DNA from: Candidatus Iainarchaeum sp.
Lineage (GTDB): Archaea > Iainarchaeota > Iainarchaeia > Iainarchaeales > UBA10219
Assembly (NCBI GenBank): GCA_018304425.1
Contig: JAGVWE010000002.1
Span: forward strand, 186,001-250,000
Length of the DNA: 64,000 bases
Direction of reading: 5' to 3'
Shown here piece after piece: positions 48,135 to 57,218 of the stretch. Position 1 is the first letter of the stretch. Each line of letters starts with the position of its first letter. Both the position numbers and the translations under genes were made by a program. The notes under the pieces are model-generated. The model was not told the DNA's origin. It ran no database searches and saw nothing but the letters and a program-made list of their open reading frames with translations.

Positions 48135-49849
48135 TTCCCTGTCTTAGGGGCTTCGGCAGGGGTTGGCGCTGACACGGGTTGCTTCATGAAGGTGATGAGC
48201 CGCGTGTTCTCGCCGAGGAACTCCTCGAGTTCCGAGCGCGTGGAAGCCATGTTCCGGAACACGAGCCGCTTCTTCGAGGTCGCGTTGAAGCGCTGGAACT
48301 CCTGTTGGACTTTCCTGGGCTCGGCGACGAAGCCGAGTTTCTCGGAGAGGTGCGCGGCAAACCGGTTGGTCGAGGCGTCATTGCGTTGCGCGGAAAACGA
48401 CCAGGACTCATCGAGGGCCCCGCACAGCTCGGCGAGGATGGACTGGGCTTCCTCCGCGTACTCTTTCTCAGAGAGGCCCTCCCGGAACGCGCGCGGTGCG
48501 TCAAACAAGCCGAACAAGTCCAGGGAATTGCCCGCCGAGGAAATGCCTGGCTCCAGGTGTTGGAGGTACACCCGGGACTTCAGGGTCTCGGCCTTGAGTT
48601 GGGCGAGCGAGGCCAGCGAGGAACAGAGTTCGTTGAGGCGGGCGTCGAACTGCTTCCGGCTGTCCTTGAATGACAGGGCCTGGAGGAGGAGGTTCAGCGA
48701 GGCATCGAAGGCAAGGAACGAGCTTGCATGCGAGCGCAGGCCGTTGAAGGGCCGGAAGGCCGAGGCACGGCAGTTCAGGAGATTCATTTTGCAGTCCGAG
48801 AACAAGCGGTTGTCCAAGAGCTTCAACTGGTACTTGCTTTCAACGCAGGTCACGAGGTCGAACCGCATGCCCTCGATGCCCTCGCAATAGACTCGAATGA
48901 ATTCGTTGGCGAAGTCAAAGGCCTGGTTGGACTGCTTGGAAAAGCCTTCCAGGTGCTCGCGAACGAACAAGTCCAGGCCCACCGAAGGCCGGGCAAAGGC
49001 CTGGGACGAAACCGGGTATAAAGCGTTTAAAACCCGGCATAAGAGGGTTGCGGCCGCTTTCAGGTTCTTCTTCCCCCGGGGCAACTGCCTGGACACCAGG
49101 ACGTTCAAGGCGTTGAGGTTCAGGGGAAGCGAGTGAAGGGGCTGCAACCTCGAAAAGTGTTCGACGAGGTCGGCCACGGCCGAACCCATGGAATCGCCGG
49201 AAAAAACGGGTTCCACGGAACAAGCCAGGGGCCTCGTGGAAAAGTCTTCCACGTGGGAAACGGAATAGTCGCAGGAAAAATGGAACTGCCGTTCCCTGGC
49301 AGGGATTACCTGCAACCAGTTGAATTCGAGGAGGACTTCCCTGTTGGCGAACGGCTCGTTCTCGATTTTTTTCCTCACCTCATAGACCGGCAGGCCCACG
49401 CGTGTGTACTGATTATGAATGGCTTCGTGGCCGTACTCGAGGAGCTTGACGTCCGCCATCTCCCGGATGAGCGGCGTGTTCAGGTAATTGATGTCCAGGT
49501 CCTTCACCTTGTCCTCGACCTCCGAGCCGATTTTTTCCGCGACCCCCCGCGTGATGTCGGTTTCCCGCAGAAGCGACTTGATGATGTTGCCCCGGTCAAA
49601 GGCCTCCATGCGTTCCGCGGACGTGTAGACGTGCAGCTTGTTGAAGGAGGCGTAGACCTGCGCGGCCCGCGGGTTCACGGTTTCCAGGAGCTGCAGGGTC
49701 TTGCGGCGCAAGCCGTCCAGGTTCATGTCCTGTTCCTCGCCGAGGGCCTTGATGATTTTGAGGACGTCCCACTTGCTGCAACCGGCTTCCTCGACTTCCT
49801 TGGCGATGAGTTGCACCGCGGTCCTGACGGGCTGCCCGGATTGCTCCAT
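48131..49849 (-). CDS. ATP-cone protein related to anaerobic ribonucleotide reductase (NrdD-like), no glycyl radical site
   Basis: 572 aa from ATG 49849, which is 26 bases past CTTTAAAT. Residues about 1-95 look like an ATP-cone (VYTSAERMEAFDRGNIIKSLLRETDITRGVAEKIGSEVEDKV). The next part (INYLNTPLIREMADVKLLEYGHEAIHNQYTRVG) is seen in NrdD-related proteins. The middle (LNLNALNVLVSRQLPRGKKN) could be catalytic-domain-like. The C-terminus ends without the RVCGY/GY glycyl radical loop, and no CxxC pair is seen. It may be a regulatory or divergent member rather than a working reductase. Confidence 0.55.
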   Translation of the reverse strand: MEQSGQPVRTAVQLIAKEVEEAGCSKWDVLKIIKALGEEQDMNLDGLRRKTLQLLETVNPRAAQVYASFNKLHVYTSAERMEAFDRGNIIKSLLRETDITRGVAEKIGSEVEDKVKDLDINYLNTPLIREMADVKLLEYGHEAIHNQYTRVGLPVYEVRKKIENEPFANREVLLEFNWLQVIPARERQFHFSCDYSVSHVEDFSTRPLACSVEPVFSGDSMGSAVADLVEHFSRLQPLHSLPLNLNALNVLVSRQLPRGKKNLKAAATLLCRVLNALYPVSSQAFARPSVGLDLFVREHLEGFSKQSNQAFDFANEFIRVYCEGIEGMRFDLVTCVESKYQLKLLDNRLFSDCKMNLLNCRASAFRPFNGLRSHASSFLAFDASLNLLLQALSFKDSRKQFDARLNELCSSLASLAQLKAETLKSRVYLQHLEPGISSAGNSLDLFGLFDAPRAFREGLSEKEYAEEAQSILAELCGALDESWSFSAQRNDASTNRFAAHLSEKLGFVAEPRKVQQEFQRFNATSKKRLVFRNMASTRSELEEFLGENTRLITFMKQPVSAPTPAEAPKTGN

Positions 49850-49941
49850 GAAGGGGTTTGGGCGCAAAAAATGCTTTAAATGGTGGGATGGGCCTTCGAA
49901 AAGCAAACTTTTTATACTGTAGCATGTTTGAATTGTAAAAG
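49850..49941. promoter_or_regulatory. Divergent promoters of the NrdD-like gene and an Lrp-like regulator
   Basis: CTTTAAAT (49874-49881, minus) and TTTATA (49911-49916, plus) are each about 26-28 bases before their start codons. The regulator gene lies next to the NrdD-like gene and could control it, but no palindrome was found here. Confidence 0.5.
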
Positions 49942-50424
49942 GTGCGTGGCTTGACGGTTTCACTTGACAAGATTGACCACATGATCATCCAGCGGCTCCT
50001 GGAAGACGGCCGGGTCTCGTTTTCCGCGGTCGCCAAGGAAGTCAGCCTCACGGACGTCGCGATCAAGAAGCGGGTGGACCGGCTCAAGCGGAAGGGCGTC
50101 ATCAACGCGATTACGGCTGACTTGAACCTGAAAGTGCTGGGCTACGAGAACCCCATCTACATCCAGATGCGCACCGAGCTCAGCAAGAACAAGGACGTCA
50201 TCAAGAAGCTCAAGGAATTCGACTTCATCTCGGAACTGTACCAGGTGCTGGGGGAATACAACCTGCTGGGCAAGCTCGTGGTGCCGGATTTGGACGCGGC
50301 CGAGAAATTCATCGGAAAGCTCGGCTTATTGGACGGCATCCTGGACATCAAGACCCAGGTCATCATCTCGGAGTTGAAGAAAACCAATTCCCTGCCGAGC
50401 CAGACCCTGCAGAAGACGCTTTGA
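49942..50424 (+). CDS. Lrp/AsnC-like transcriptional regulator
   Basis: 160 aa from GTG 49942 (TTG 49951 is possible). The helix-turn-helix is typical (LDKIDHMIIQRLLEDGRVSFSAVAKEVSLTDVAIKKRVDRLKRKGVI). The C-terminal RAM-like domain follows (NPIYIQMRTEL ... LYQVLGEYNLLGKLVVPDLDAAEKFIGK). It binds DNA, probably as a dimer, with an unknown small-molecule ligand. It lies between the NrdD-like gene and topA. Confidence 0.88.
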   Translation: MRGLTVSLDKIDHMIIQRLLEDGRVSFSAVAKEVSLTDVAIKKRVDRLKRKGVINAITADLNLKVLGYENPIYIQMRTELSKNKDVIKKLKEFDFISELYQVLGEYNLLGKLVVPDLDAAEKFIGKLGLLDGILDIKTQVIISELKKTNSLPSQTLQKTL

Positions 50425-50498
50425 ACGCGGCCGCGTTCCCGCATCCCGCATTCCCTTTTATAACTCCTACCGGTGGAATGAATTAGATTGGTGTCTGG

Positions 50499-53400
50499 TT
50501 GAAGGTCATCGTAAGCGAGAAAGCCATTGCGGGGCGGAGGATTGCCTCGATTCTCGCGGGCAGGGAAGTGCCGCAGTCCACGGAGGGAAAGGCGCCGGTC
50601 TTCTTGTTTGACAAGGACGGCGAAGAGTTCGTGGTCGTGCCCCTGCGCGGGCACATCGTGGACGTGGACTTCCCCAAGCGGTACAGTTACTGGCTTGGAA
50701 CCGACTTGAAGCAGTTGAACAACGCGGAAATCGAGTACGTGGCCACCGAGAAAGAGATTGCCGCTGCCCTCAAAAAGGTGGGCAAAAACGCGGAAGAAGC
50801 CATCATTGCCACGGACGCCGACCGCGAAGGCGAAGCCATTGGCGTCGAGGCCCTGCGGTTCATCCAGGAAGCCAACCCCAAGATACGCGTCAAAAGGGCC
50901 CTTTTCTCGGCGATTACCCCCAAGGACATCCAGGACGCGTTCGCCCAACCCGTCGAGGTGGACCACCACCTGGCGGACTCCGCGGACTCGCGCCGGGAAA
51001 TCGACTTGATTTGGGGCGCGGTCTTGACGCGGTTCATCTCCCTGGTGTCGGGGAGGCTGGGCAAGGAATTCCTCTCCGCGGGGAGGGTGCAGACGCCATC
51101 GGTTGATTATGCGGACGATTTGGTGGTCAAGTCCAGCGAAGGAAACGTCTCCATAGTGAAAATCGGTGCGTTTTGTGAGCGCTTCCTGGATAAACAGAAA
51201 CAGGAAATCGCCGGCTGCGAAGTGTACGACGTAAAATCCGAGGGCTTTGAAGCGTTTTCCTTCAATCCATTGACGTTAACGCTGGAGTTCAAGCCGTTGA
51301 CTGCCGTGGTGAGGCATCGACACGAGGAAGACTTGGTGAAAGTTGGTCTGGAGACGGGCCGTTGGACGCGAATAACCGGCACCCATTCCATTTTCGTGTT
51401 ACGGGACTCCAAGATAGAAATAGTGGTTGGCGGGGAACTACGAGAAGGAGACTTGGTACTGGCCCCGAAATGTATGCCGAGCCAGCCCGCTATTACCGAA
51501 ATAGACCTGCCGCACGCATTCAAGGCGCTCCCCCAAGAAGTGCAGGAAAAGGTCTTTATCACGGAGGCATTCATCCGAAAACGCGTGAGCCTCACGGACG
51601 CAGGCAGGAAATTCCTCAAAATGGCAAGAAAGGGGGCGGTAAGCGCTTATGGCTGCCTAAGCTCAACCATTTCCCAATGGGAAACGGGGAAAAAGAAAAG
51701 CGTGTCCTACCCGTTGCTCGCGAGGTATTTGCAAGCGCTAGGGCATGGTATGGAGTGGTTCTTGGCCAGCGAACTGGGCATGCTCGAGACACCGGTGAGG
51801 CAAGTGCTTTCGGTAGCCGAGTGGCATGCGAACGAAAGGTGCGCACACCTGGGCGAAAAGGCCAAGCTGTGCAGATACGATTATCGGTGGGCTTCTCCCC
51901 TGCATTTGCCGGTCACGAAGGAACTCATGCGCCTCATAGGGTACTACTTGGCGGAAGGGTCGCACGCGGGGCGCAACCTGAGCTTGGATTTCGGCCCGTC
52001 GGAAAATGCCTTGGCCGCGGATGCCGTGAATTGCATTGCCGCAGTATTCGGCAGAACACCAAAAATACATCGGAAACCAACTTCACTGCACATCAATTTT
52101 GGCGGGCATTTCGGGAAAACACTCTTCATGGACGTCTTAAAACTTGGGGAAAACGCGAGGCGCAAGGCACTTCCGAGCCTGGCATTCAACGTGGCAGACG
52201 AAATGAAAAAAGAACTCTTACATGGCTACTTTGAGGGAGACGGCAATTATTCCACCTCCGGGCAACTCCTGTGCCAGACGGCGTCGGAAGGCCTGGCATC
52301 CGGGCTCCTGTACTTGCTACTGCAACTGGGCATCCTTGCCACTTGCTCGCCCACCACAAACACGAGCCCCTTGCCCAACCAACCACCCGGAGGCATCAAA
52401 CCCAGGCACGGATTCAAAGTACGCGTGTCAGGAAAGCACAATCTCGAAAGGGCGCTGGAAATCGTTCCAGCACGCCACAAAGAACGAGTGCTCGCGTACC
52501 TTCAAGGTCAGACCACGCGATGCGGGTTTGACGGCATCCCCATTCACGAAACCGGACTCTCCCGGGTGTGGCCAAAGCTTTCATCAAACCACGCGCAACG
52601 GATAGGCAGCCAAGCGCTCCAAACACTTGTGGAAACAAAGGGGAACCGGCTTGCCTCCATTCAAATCCAACGATTGCAATGCCTTGCCAAAAGCGATTTG
52701 GCGTTTCTCCGGGTCAACCGCGTGGAACGCGTGAAGCCAACCACGCCATTCGTGTTCGATGTCAGCGTGGAAGACAACGAAAACTTTGTCGGCGGCCATG
52801 GAGGTGTTATACTGCACAACACCCTCGCGCTCATCGTCGACCGGGAGAAGGAACGCAAGGCGTTTAACAAGCAAAAGTTCTGGGTGTTGAACGCGGTCTT
52901 CGAAAAGGACCGGAAGCCATTCGAAGCAGAGCACAAGAGCGGGAGGTTCTGGGAGAAAGCCGAGGCCGAGAAAGCGTTCGGCGTCCGGGAAGCGAAGCAT
53001 GGAAAAGTAACCAAGGTGAGCAGCCAGAAGCGCAGCATCGCGAAACCCATTCCCTTCAACACCACGGGTTTCCTGCGCTCGGCCTCCGCCATCGGTTTCA
53101 CGGCCGGGGAGGCCATGAACTGCGCGGAAACCCTTTACCAGATGGGTTTGACTTCCTATCCCCGCACGGACAACACGGTGTACTCCAAGAACCTGGACTT
53201 GAAAGCGGTTTTGCAGGAACTCGGGAAGTGCGTGGAGCTCTCGGCCGAGGTGCAGAAAATCCTGGCCCTGGGACGGATTGACCCCTCGGCTGGCAAGGAG
53301 TCCAAGGACCATCCCCCCATCCACCCGGTGAGCGCCGCACAGAAGGGCAAGCTGGCGGAAAGGCAGTGGAAAATCTATGAACTGATTGTCAGAAGGTTCC

Positions 53401-54338
53401 TGGCCACGCTGTCCGAGGACGCGGAAACCATGAACCAGGCGGTCGACATCGACCTAGAGGGCGAGGCGTTCGTGGCCAGGGGCCAGCTCATCCTCAAGAA
53501 GGGGTGGAAGGAGTTTTACCCCTACTCGCAGTTGAACGAAGTGATTCTGCCGGAGCTGAGGGAACGAGACGTGGTGGACTTGAAGAAGCTGGACCTGCTG
53601 GAAAAGGAGACTGAACCGCCCGCGCGCTATTCGCAGGGCTCGCTCATCAAGCTCATGGAGGACAATGGCTTGGGCACGAAGGCAACCCGGCACGAAATCA
53701 TCCGGAAGCTGTACGCGCGGGCCTACATCCATGGCTTGAAGGCCCTGGAACCCAATGAGATCGCGTTCTCCGTGACGGAGGTCCTGGAAAAGTATGCGGC
53801 TGGCCTCGCCAAGCCCAAGATGACGGCCGAGCTCGAAAACGAAATGGACTTGATTGCCGCGGGCAAGAAGACGAAAAAGGAAGTGGTCGAGGATTCGCGG
53901 CGGCTGTTGCTGGCCAGCCTCGAAGAGCTCTTGAAGAACAAGGCCGACATCGGCCTGGAGTTGCGGAAGGCCCTGCAAGCAGATTCGTTGTTCGGGAAAT
54001 GCGACCGGTGCGGGCAACTCCTCCGCAAAATCAAGTCCCGCAACAACAAGTGGTTCCTGGGCTGCACGGGTTACCCCAAGTGCACGAACACCTACCCCCT
54101 GCCGCAAAACGGGAAGATCACGCCGTTGAGCGTTCCATGCCCTGACTGCGGCAAGCCGACTTTCAGGGTGCAGGGGCAGCGGTACAGGTACGAGATGTGC
54201 GTGGACCCAGCGTGCCCGTCCAAGAAGGACTGGAAGACGAAGGCCAAGAAAATGGCGGCCGATGGGGGCGGGGAAAAACCGGAAGAAGAGGTCGTGACGG
54301 AAAGCGAGAAACAGGAACTCGAAGAAGACCTCTCGTGA
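50499..54338 (+). CDS. topA: DNA topoisomerase I (type IA), interrupted by an intein
   Basis: 1279 aa from TTG 50499; 705 aa after removal of residues 201-774. The Toprim domain is intact (MKVIVSEKAIAGRRIAS ... AIIATDADREGEAIG). SAGRVQTP lies just before the intein and TLALIVDREKE just after it. The active Tyr is in LTSYPRTDN (about 885). Two zinc-finger-like C-terminal motifs (CDRCGQLL ... CTGYPKC; CPDCGKPTF ... CVDPACP) follow. It relaxes negative supercoils. A hairpin and T-run at 54451-54484 may end transcription. Confidence 0.95.
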   Translation: MKVIVSEKAIAGRRIASILAGREVPQSTEGKAPVFLFDKDGEEFVVVPLRGHIVDVDFPKRYSYWLGTDLKQLNNAEIEYVATEKEIAAALKKVGKNAEEAIIATDADREGEAIGVEALRFIQEANPKIRVKRALFSAITPKDIQDAFAQPVEVDHHLADSADSRREIDLIWGAVLTRFISLVSGRLGKEFLSAGRVQTPSVDYADDLVVKSSEGNVSIVKIGAFCERFLDKQKQEIAGCEVYDVKSEGFEAFSFNPLTLTLEFKPLTAVVRHRHEEDLVKVGLETGRWTRITGTHSIFVLRDSKIEIVVGGELREGDLVLAPKCMPSQPAITEIDLPHAFKALPQEVQEKVFITEAFIRKRVSLTDAGRKFLKMARKGAVSAYGCLSSTISQWETGKKKSVSYPLLARYLQALGHGMEWFLASELGMLETPVRQVLSVAEWHANERCAHLGEKAKLCRYDYRWASPLHLPVTKELMRLIGYYLAEGSHAGRNLSLDFGPSENALAADAVNCIAAVFGRTPKIHRKPTSLHINFGGHFGKTLFMDVLKLGENARRKALPSLAFNVADEMKKELLHGYFEGDGNYSTSGQLLCQTASEGLASGLLYLLLQLGILATCSPTTNTSPLPNQPPGGIKPRHGFKVRVSGKHNLERALEIVPARHKERVLAYLQGQTTRCGFDGIPIHETGLSRVWPKLSSNHAQRIGSQALQTLVETKGNRLASIQIQRLQCLAKSDLAFLRVNRVERVKPTTPFVFDVSVEDNENFVGGHGGVILHNTLALIVDREKERKAFNKQKFWVLNAVFEKDRKPFEAEHKSGRFWEKAEAEKAFGVREAKHGKVTKVSSQKRSIAKPIPFNTTGFLRSASAIGFTAGEAMNCAETLYQMGLTSYPRTDNTVYSKNLDLKAVLQELGKCVELSAEVQKILALGRIDPSAGKESKDHPPIHPVSAAQKGKLAERQWKIYELIVRRFLATLSEDAETMNQAVDIDLEGEAFVARGQLILKKGWKEFYPYSQLNEVILPELRERDVVDLKKLDLLEKETEPPARYSQGSLIKLMEDNGLGTKATRHEIIRKLYARAYIHGLKALEPNEIAFSVTEVLEKYAAGLAKPKMTAELENEMDLIAAGKKTKKEVVEDSRRLLLASLEELLKNKADIGLELRKALQADSLFGKCDRCGQLLRKIKSRNNKWFLGCTGYPKCTNTYPLPQNGKITPLSVPCPDCGKPTFRVQGQRYRYEMCVDPACPSKKDWKTKAKKMAADGGGEKPEEEVVTESEKQELEEDLS
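51099..52820 (+). other. Intein in topA (Ser1, Thr+1) with LAGLIDADG endonuclease and an XRE-like helix-turn-helix
   Basis: 574 residues (201-774). It starts with Ser instead of the usual Cys (SVDYADDLVVKSSEG), has block B as GTHSIFV, and ends VILHN before Thr+1. The two LAGLIDADG motifs are LMRLIGYYLAEG (about 477) and LLHGYFEGDGN (about 571). Between block B and the first motif lies a region like an XRE helix-turn-helix (SAYGCLSSTISQWETGKKKS, about 381-400). The insertion point is inside the strongly conserved GRVQTP-TLALIVDRE segment. Base composition looks less G+C-rich than the host. Confidence 0.9.
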
Positions 54339-54450
54339 GGGAACTGGTTTTGAAAGTCGGGAAGGAACGGATTTTGAAAAAAAATGGCTGGGGGGTTAAG
54401 TGGAAGAACTGAGTGTCTTGGTGAGCCTAACCCCCGCACCACCTTTTTTT

Positions 54451-54484
54451 GCTCCGGCATTGCTTTCCTGCCGGAGCGTTTTCT
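54451..54484 (+). terminator. Hairpin and T-run after topA
   Basis: A 9-bp perfect stem GCTCCGGCA/TGCCGGAGC (54451-54459 and 54469-54477) with a 9-base loop is followed by GTTTTCT and preceded by seven T (54444-54450). It looks like an intrinsic terminator placed 113 bases past the topA stop. Nothing else is seen in the 286-base gap except the TATA box of the next gene (about 54590-54600). Confidence 0.55.
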
Positions 54485-54624
54485 AGGATTGGATCCCCCT
54501 GAAATTTTTACTACACATATATGGGCCTGTCCAGGGATTTAAAAATTTACCGACTTTGGGTGTACTAAATGAGGCATATTGGTTTAAATTAGTATATAGA
54601 TAAGACATTAATAGAGGTAAACGA

Positions 54625-55167
54625 ATGGCGCTGGTCATGCGGGTGGATGACGAAATCCGGCTCAAGATACTGGATGCTTTGCTGAAGAAGCGGTCCGTAA
54701 TCCCGAACATCCGCCAGATCCAGAAGTACACGGGCTTCCACAAGGCCACCATCAAGTCCTCGCTGGACTTCCTCCTGCGCGAGGGCCTGCTGCAGGGGTT
54801 CGGCCCGAAACTCGACTTCAAGAAGCTGGGCTACAAACTCGAGGTGCGGTCGTTTTTCCAGATGGACATGTCGGACAAGAAGCTGTTCGACGAGATGATG
54901 AAGGCCATGGCCGAGGATCCCAACCTCTACCGCGCGACGGCGGTCATCGGCTCGGGCAACTGGAACATGATGGTGAGCCACATCTACCGGGACGTGGAAT
55001 CGTATCACAAGGGAATCATGGAAAAGTATTACCAGAAGATTCCCGGCATCTACAAGGCCATCAAGGACCGGCAGATATTCTATGTCACGGACCCCTCCTA
55101 CAAGAACGAGTCAAGGACCGATTCAGTCATTGAAATCATCAAAACCGAAAAGGGCTTCCAGTTCTAG
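54625..55167 (+). CDS. Lrp/AsnC-like transcriptional regulator
   Basis: 180 aa. The winged helix (VDDEIRLKILDALLKKRSVIPNIRQIQKYTGFHKATIKSSLDFLLREGLL) is followed by a regulatory domain with alternating strands and helices (LEVRSFFQMDMSDKKLFDEMMKAM ... YRATAVIGSGNWNMMVSHIYRDVESYHKGIMEKYY). It is more diverged than the regulator at 49942. TAGTATATAGAT is about 27 bases upstream of the ATG. It sits 8 bases before the NFACT-R gene. The effector is unknown. Confidence 0.75.
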   Translation: MALVMRVDDEIRLKILDALLKKRSVIPNIRQIQKYTGFHKATIKSSLDFLLREGLLQGFGPKLDFKKLGYKLEVRSFFQMDMSDKKLFDEMMKAMAEDPNLYRATAVIGSGNWNMMVSHIYRDVESYHKGIMEKYYQKIPGIYKAIKDRQIFYVTDPSYKNESRTDSVIEIIKTEKGFQF

Positions 55168-55175
55168 GCGGGGGA

Positions 55176-56003
55176 ATGGCGTTGCGCATCCAGTTGAACC
55201 TTGACAAGAGCCTCCAGGAGAATGCGTCCGCCTATTATGCGCTGGGCAAGAAGGCGAAAAAAAAGCTCGAAGGCGTGAAAAAGGCGCTGGAGGCCACGAA
55301 GCAGCGCATGCAGAGGGCCATGGCGGAAAAAGAGGCCGGGGAGCGCCGGCCGAAGATGGCACGGAAGCGGAAAAAGCAGTGGTTTGAGAAATTCCACTGG
55401 TTTTTATCCTCGGACGGGCTGCTGGTCATCGCGGGAAGGGATGCCAGGCAAAACGAGGCCGTGGTCAAGAAGCACATGGAGGACCACGATCTGTACTTTC
55501 ACGCCGAAATCGTGGGCGCGCCGCACACCGTGGTGAAGACCGAGAAAAAGCAGGCCGGTGAGGCCACGAAGCGGGAGGCCGCCCAGTTTGCCGCCGTGTT
55601 CTCAAAGGCATGGGCCTTGAAGCAGGGCCACGTCGACGTGTACGCGGTCAAGCCGGAGCAGGTCAGCAAAAAGGCCCCGACCGGGGAAGCCATGGGCACG
55701 GGGGCGTTCATGATTTACGGGAAACGCGAGTGGTTTCGGAAGACGAGGCTGGAGTTCGCGGTCGGCGTGAAACGGGAAGGCGAGTGCCTGGCCGTGCTAT
55801 CGGGCCCTGAAACCGCGGTGAAAGCGCAGAGCCTGGCGTGGGCGAAGCTCGTGCTCGGCGAGGACCGGAAAAGCGAGGCCGCCAAGAAGCTGAAGAAGCA
55901 GTTCGAGGAAAAACTGGCCAAGCAGGGCGTGGAAGGCGAGGTCAGCCTCGATGAGTTGGTGGCCATGCTGCCGTCAGACAACATACGAATTGAGTGGCCT
56001 TGA
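55176..56003 (+). CDS. Standalone coiled-coil plus NFACT-R protein (C-terminal half of RqcH/NEMF)
   Basis: 275 aa. A coiled coil (NASAYYALGKKAKKKLEGVKKALEATKQRMQ) precedes the NFACT-R domain (FHWFLSSDGLLVIAGRDARQNEAVVKKHMEDHDLYFHAEIVGAPHTVVK ... AAQFAAVFSKAWALKQGHVDVYAVKPEQVSK). In RqcH/NEMF this part follows NFACT-N and binds the 60S/50S subunit and tRNA in ribosome rescue. Here NFACT-N and the HhH part are absent, and the 172-base gap upstream to 54625 is filled by a regulator gene, so this is a real short form or a split gene. It could act with a separately encoded NFACT-N. Confidence 0.85.
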   Translation: MALRIQLNLDKSLQENASAYYALGKKAKKKLEGVKKALEATKQRMQRAMAEKEAGERRPKMARKRKKQWFEKFHWFLSSDGLLVIAGRDARQNEAVVKKHMEDHDLYFHAEIVGAPHTVVKTEKKQAGEATKREAAQFAAVFSKAWALKQGHVDVYAVKPEQVSKKAPTGEAMGTGAFMIYGKREWFRKTRLEFAVGVKREGECLAVLSGPETAVKAQSLAWAKLVLGEDRKSEAAKKLKKQFEEKLAKQGVEGEVSLDELVAMLPSDNIRIEWP

Positions 56004-56054
56004 ACGGTGCCCTGAACGCAAGCCTTTTATTGAGTGAAAGCGTTACCTCTACGC

Positions 56055-57161
56055 ATGCGGGTGAAAACGGCTGTTCTGCTGGTGTTACTGGTTGCCCTGG
56101 TAATAGCCGTTGGCTGCACGGCCTTGCCTGCCCCCTCTCGGCAGGCGGCGAAACCCGTGCAGGCAAAGCCCTTGGCGGTTTCCCCAGAGGAACCAAAGCC
56201 AGTGGTTGAGGCGACGATGCCCGCGCCTCCGACAACGGCCAGGGAGTGCAGCGTGGACGAGGACTGTGCTGACTCCATTGCCTGCACCTATGATTTCTGC
56301 GAGCAGGGTTCGGCGACCGCGGAATGCCGGCACCTAAACATAGGCGTCTGCGTTGGGAACGACGAGTGTTGCCCGGCCGGCTGCACCCATGCCGAGGACC
56401 GCGATTGCCCGGAAACGCAAACCCCGCCGGCGCCGGCTCCGCTGCCAACGACTGCAAGCGTGCCGGGCCAGCCCACGGTGGCGGGAGTGCCGGTGGCGCC
56501 TGCGGAAGGCGAGTTGTTTGCCTGCGGGCGGGACGCGGACTGCACGCTGACGGTGAATGGAGCCTGTGACGGTGCGTTGTCCGTCAACAAAGCCTGGCTA
56601 AGTTACTGGCATGAGCAGGCCGTGAAACAGTGGGTGGCAGCCGGTGCACGTGCCTGCAACGAAGCCCAGTACACGCAGGGCTTCCAGCCCTACTGCTATC
56701 AGGGCAAATGCGCGAAGCGCACGGTGCTTAAGCCAAAAAACGCCAGTACCTCCGTGAGTTCAACCAGCTCAACTCCTCCCACCCAGCAAACCCAGGCAGA
56801 CCCCTATGCGTTGACGACTGGAACCTCCCAGGAGTTCGCCATCGACGAGAAGTATGCGGTGTTCTGGGGAACCGGCCCCTATGCGGGCAAGAAACTCCAG
56901 CTATTGCTCAAGAACCTTGTGCGTGGCCCGGATGGCGGGCTTGCCTATGCCGTATTCAACGTGGTGGACGTGGCCAGTGGCAGGACCCTGAGCGTCAAAG
57001 ACCCCAACAGCGGGAGCATCGGGACCAGCTTTTTCGTTCACAACGTGAGCGGCTACTACTTCGCGCCCCTGGATGCACAGAATAGCCCCTTCATGGCAAA
57101 GGAATTCAGCCTCCTCGGCGAAGGCAGCACCTCGAACGTCGTGAGGGTTGCTTGGCGGTAG
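56055..57161 (+). CDS. Cys-rich lipoprotein with C-terminal beta domain
   Basis: 368 aa from ATG 56055, about 27 bases after TTTTAT (56025-56030). The lipobox VIAVGC puts the lipidated Cys at about residue 21. A Pro-rich linker, then a Cys-rich repeat follow (CSVDEDCADSIACTYDFC ... CVGNDECCPAGCTHAEDRDC), and another Cys group (FACGRDADCTL ... YCYQGKCAK). A Ser/Thr-rich linker and a beta-rich domain (YAVFWGTGPYAGKKLQLLL) end the protein. It is probably exposed on the cell surface. Function unknown. Confidence 0.78.
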   Translation: MRVKTAVLLVLLVALVIAVGCTALPAPSRQAAKPVQAKPLAVSPEEPKPVVEATMPAPPTTARECSVDEDCADSIACTYDFCEQGSATAECRHLNIGVCVGNDECCPAGCTHAEDRDCPETQTPPAPAPLPTTASVPGQPTVAGVPVAPAEGELFACGRDADCTLTVNGACDGALSVNKAWLSYWHEQAVKQWVAAGARACNEAQYTQGFQPYCYQGKCAKRTVLKPKNASTSVSSTSSTPPTQQTQADPYALTTGTSQEFAIDEKYAVFWGTGPYAGKKLQLLLKNLVRGPDGGLAYAVFNVVDVASGRTLSVKDPNSGSIGTSFFVHNVSGYYFAPLDAQNSPFMAKEFSLLGEGSTSNVVRVAWR

Positions 57162-57218
57162 CGGCCATCTCAACCTTCTTAAATTATTCTGTTTATAGTG
57201 GGAGTAGAGCGTGTTTGC

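Noticed and set aside
54197-54412. Small basic frame at the end of topA
   Set aside because: It is a frame shadow of the topA C-terminus and tail.
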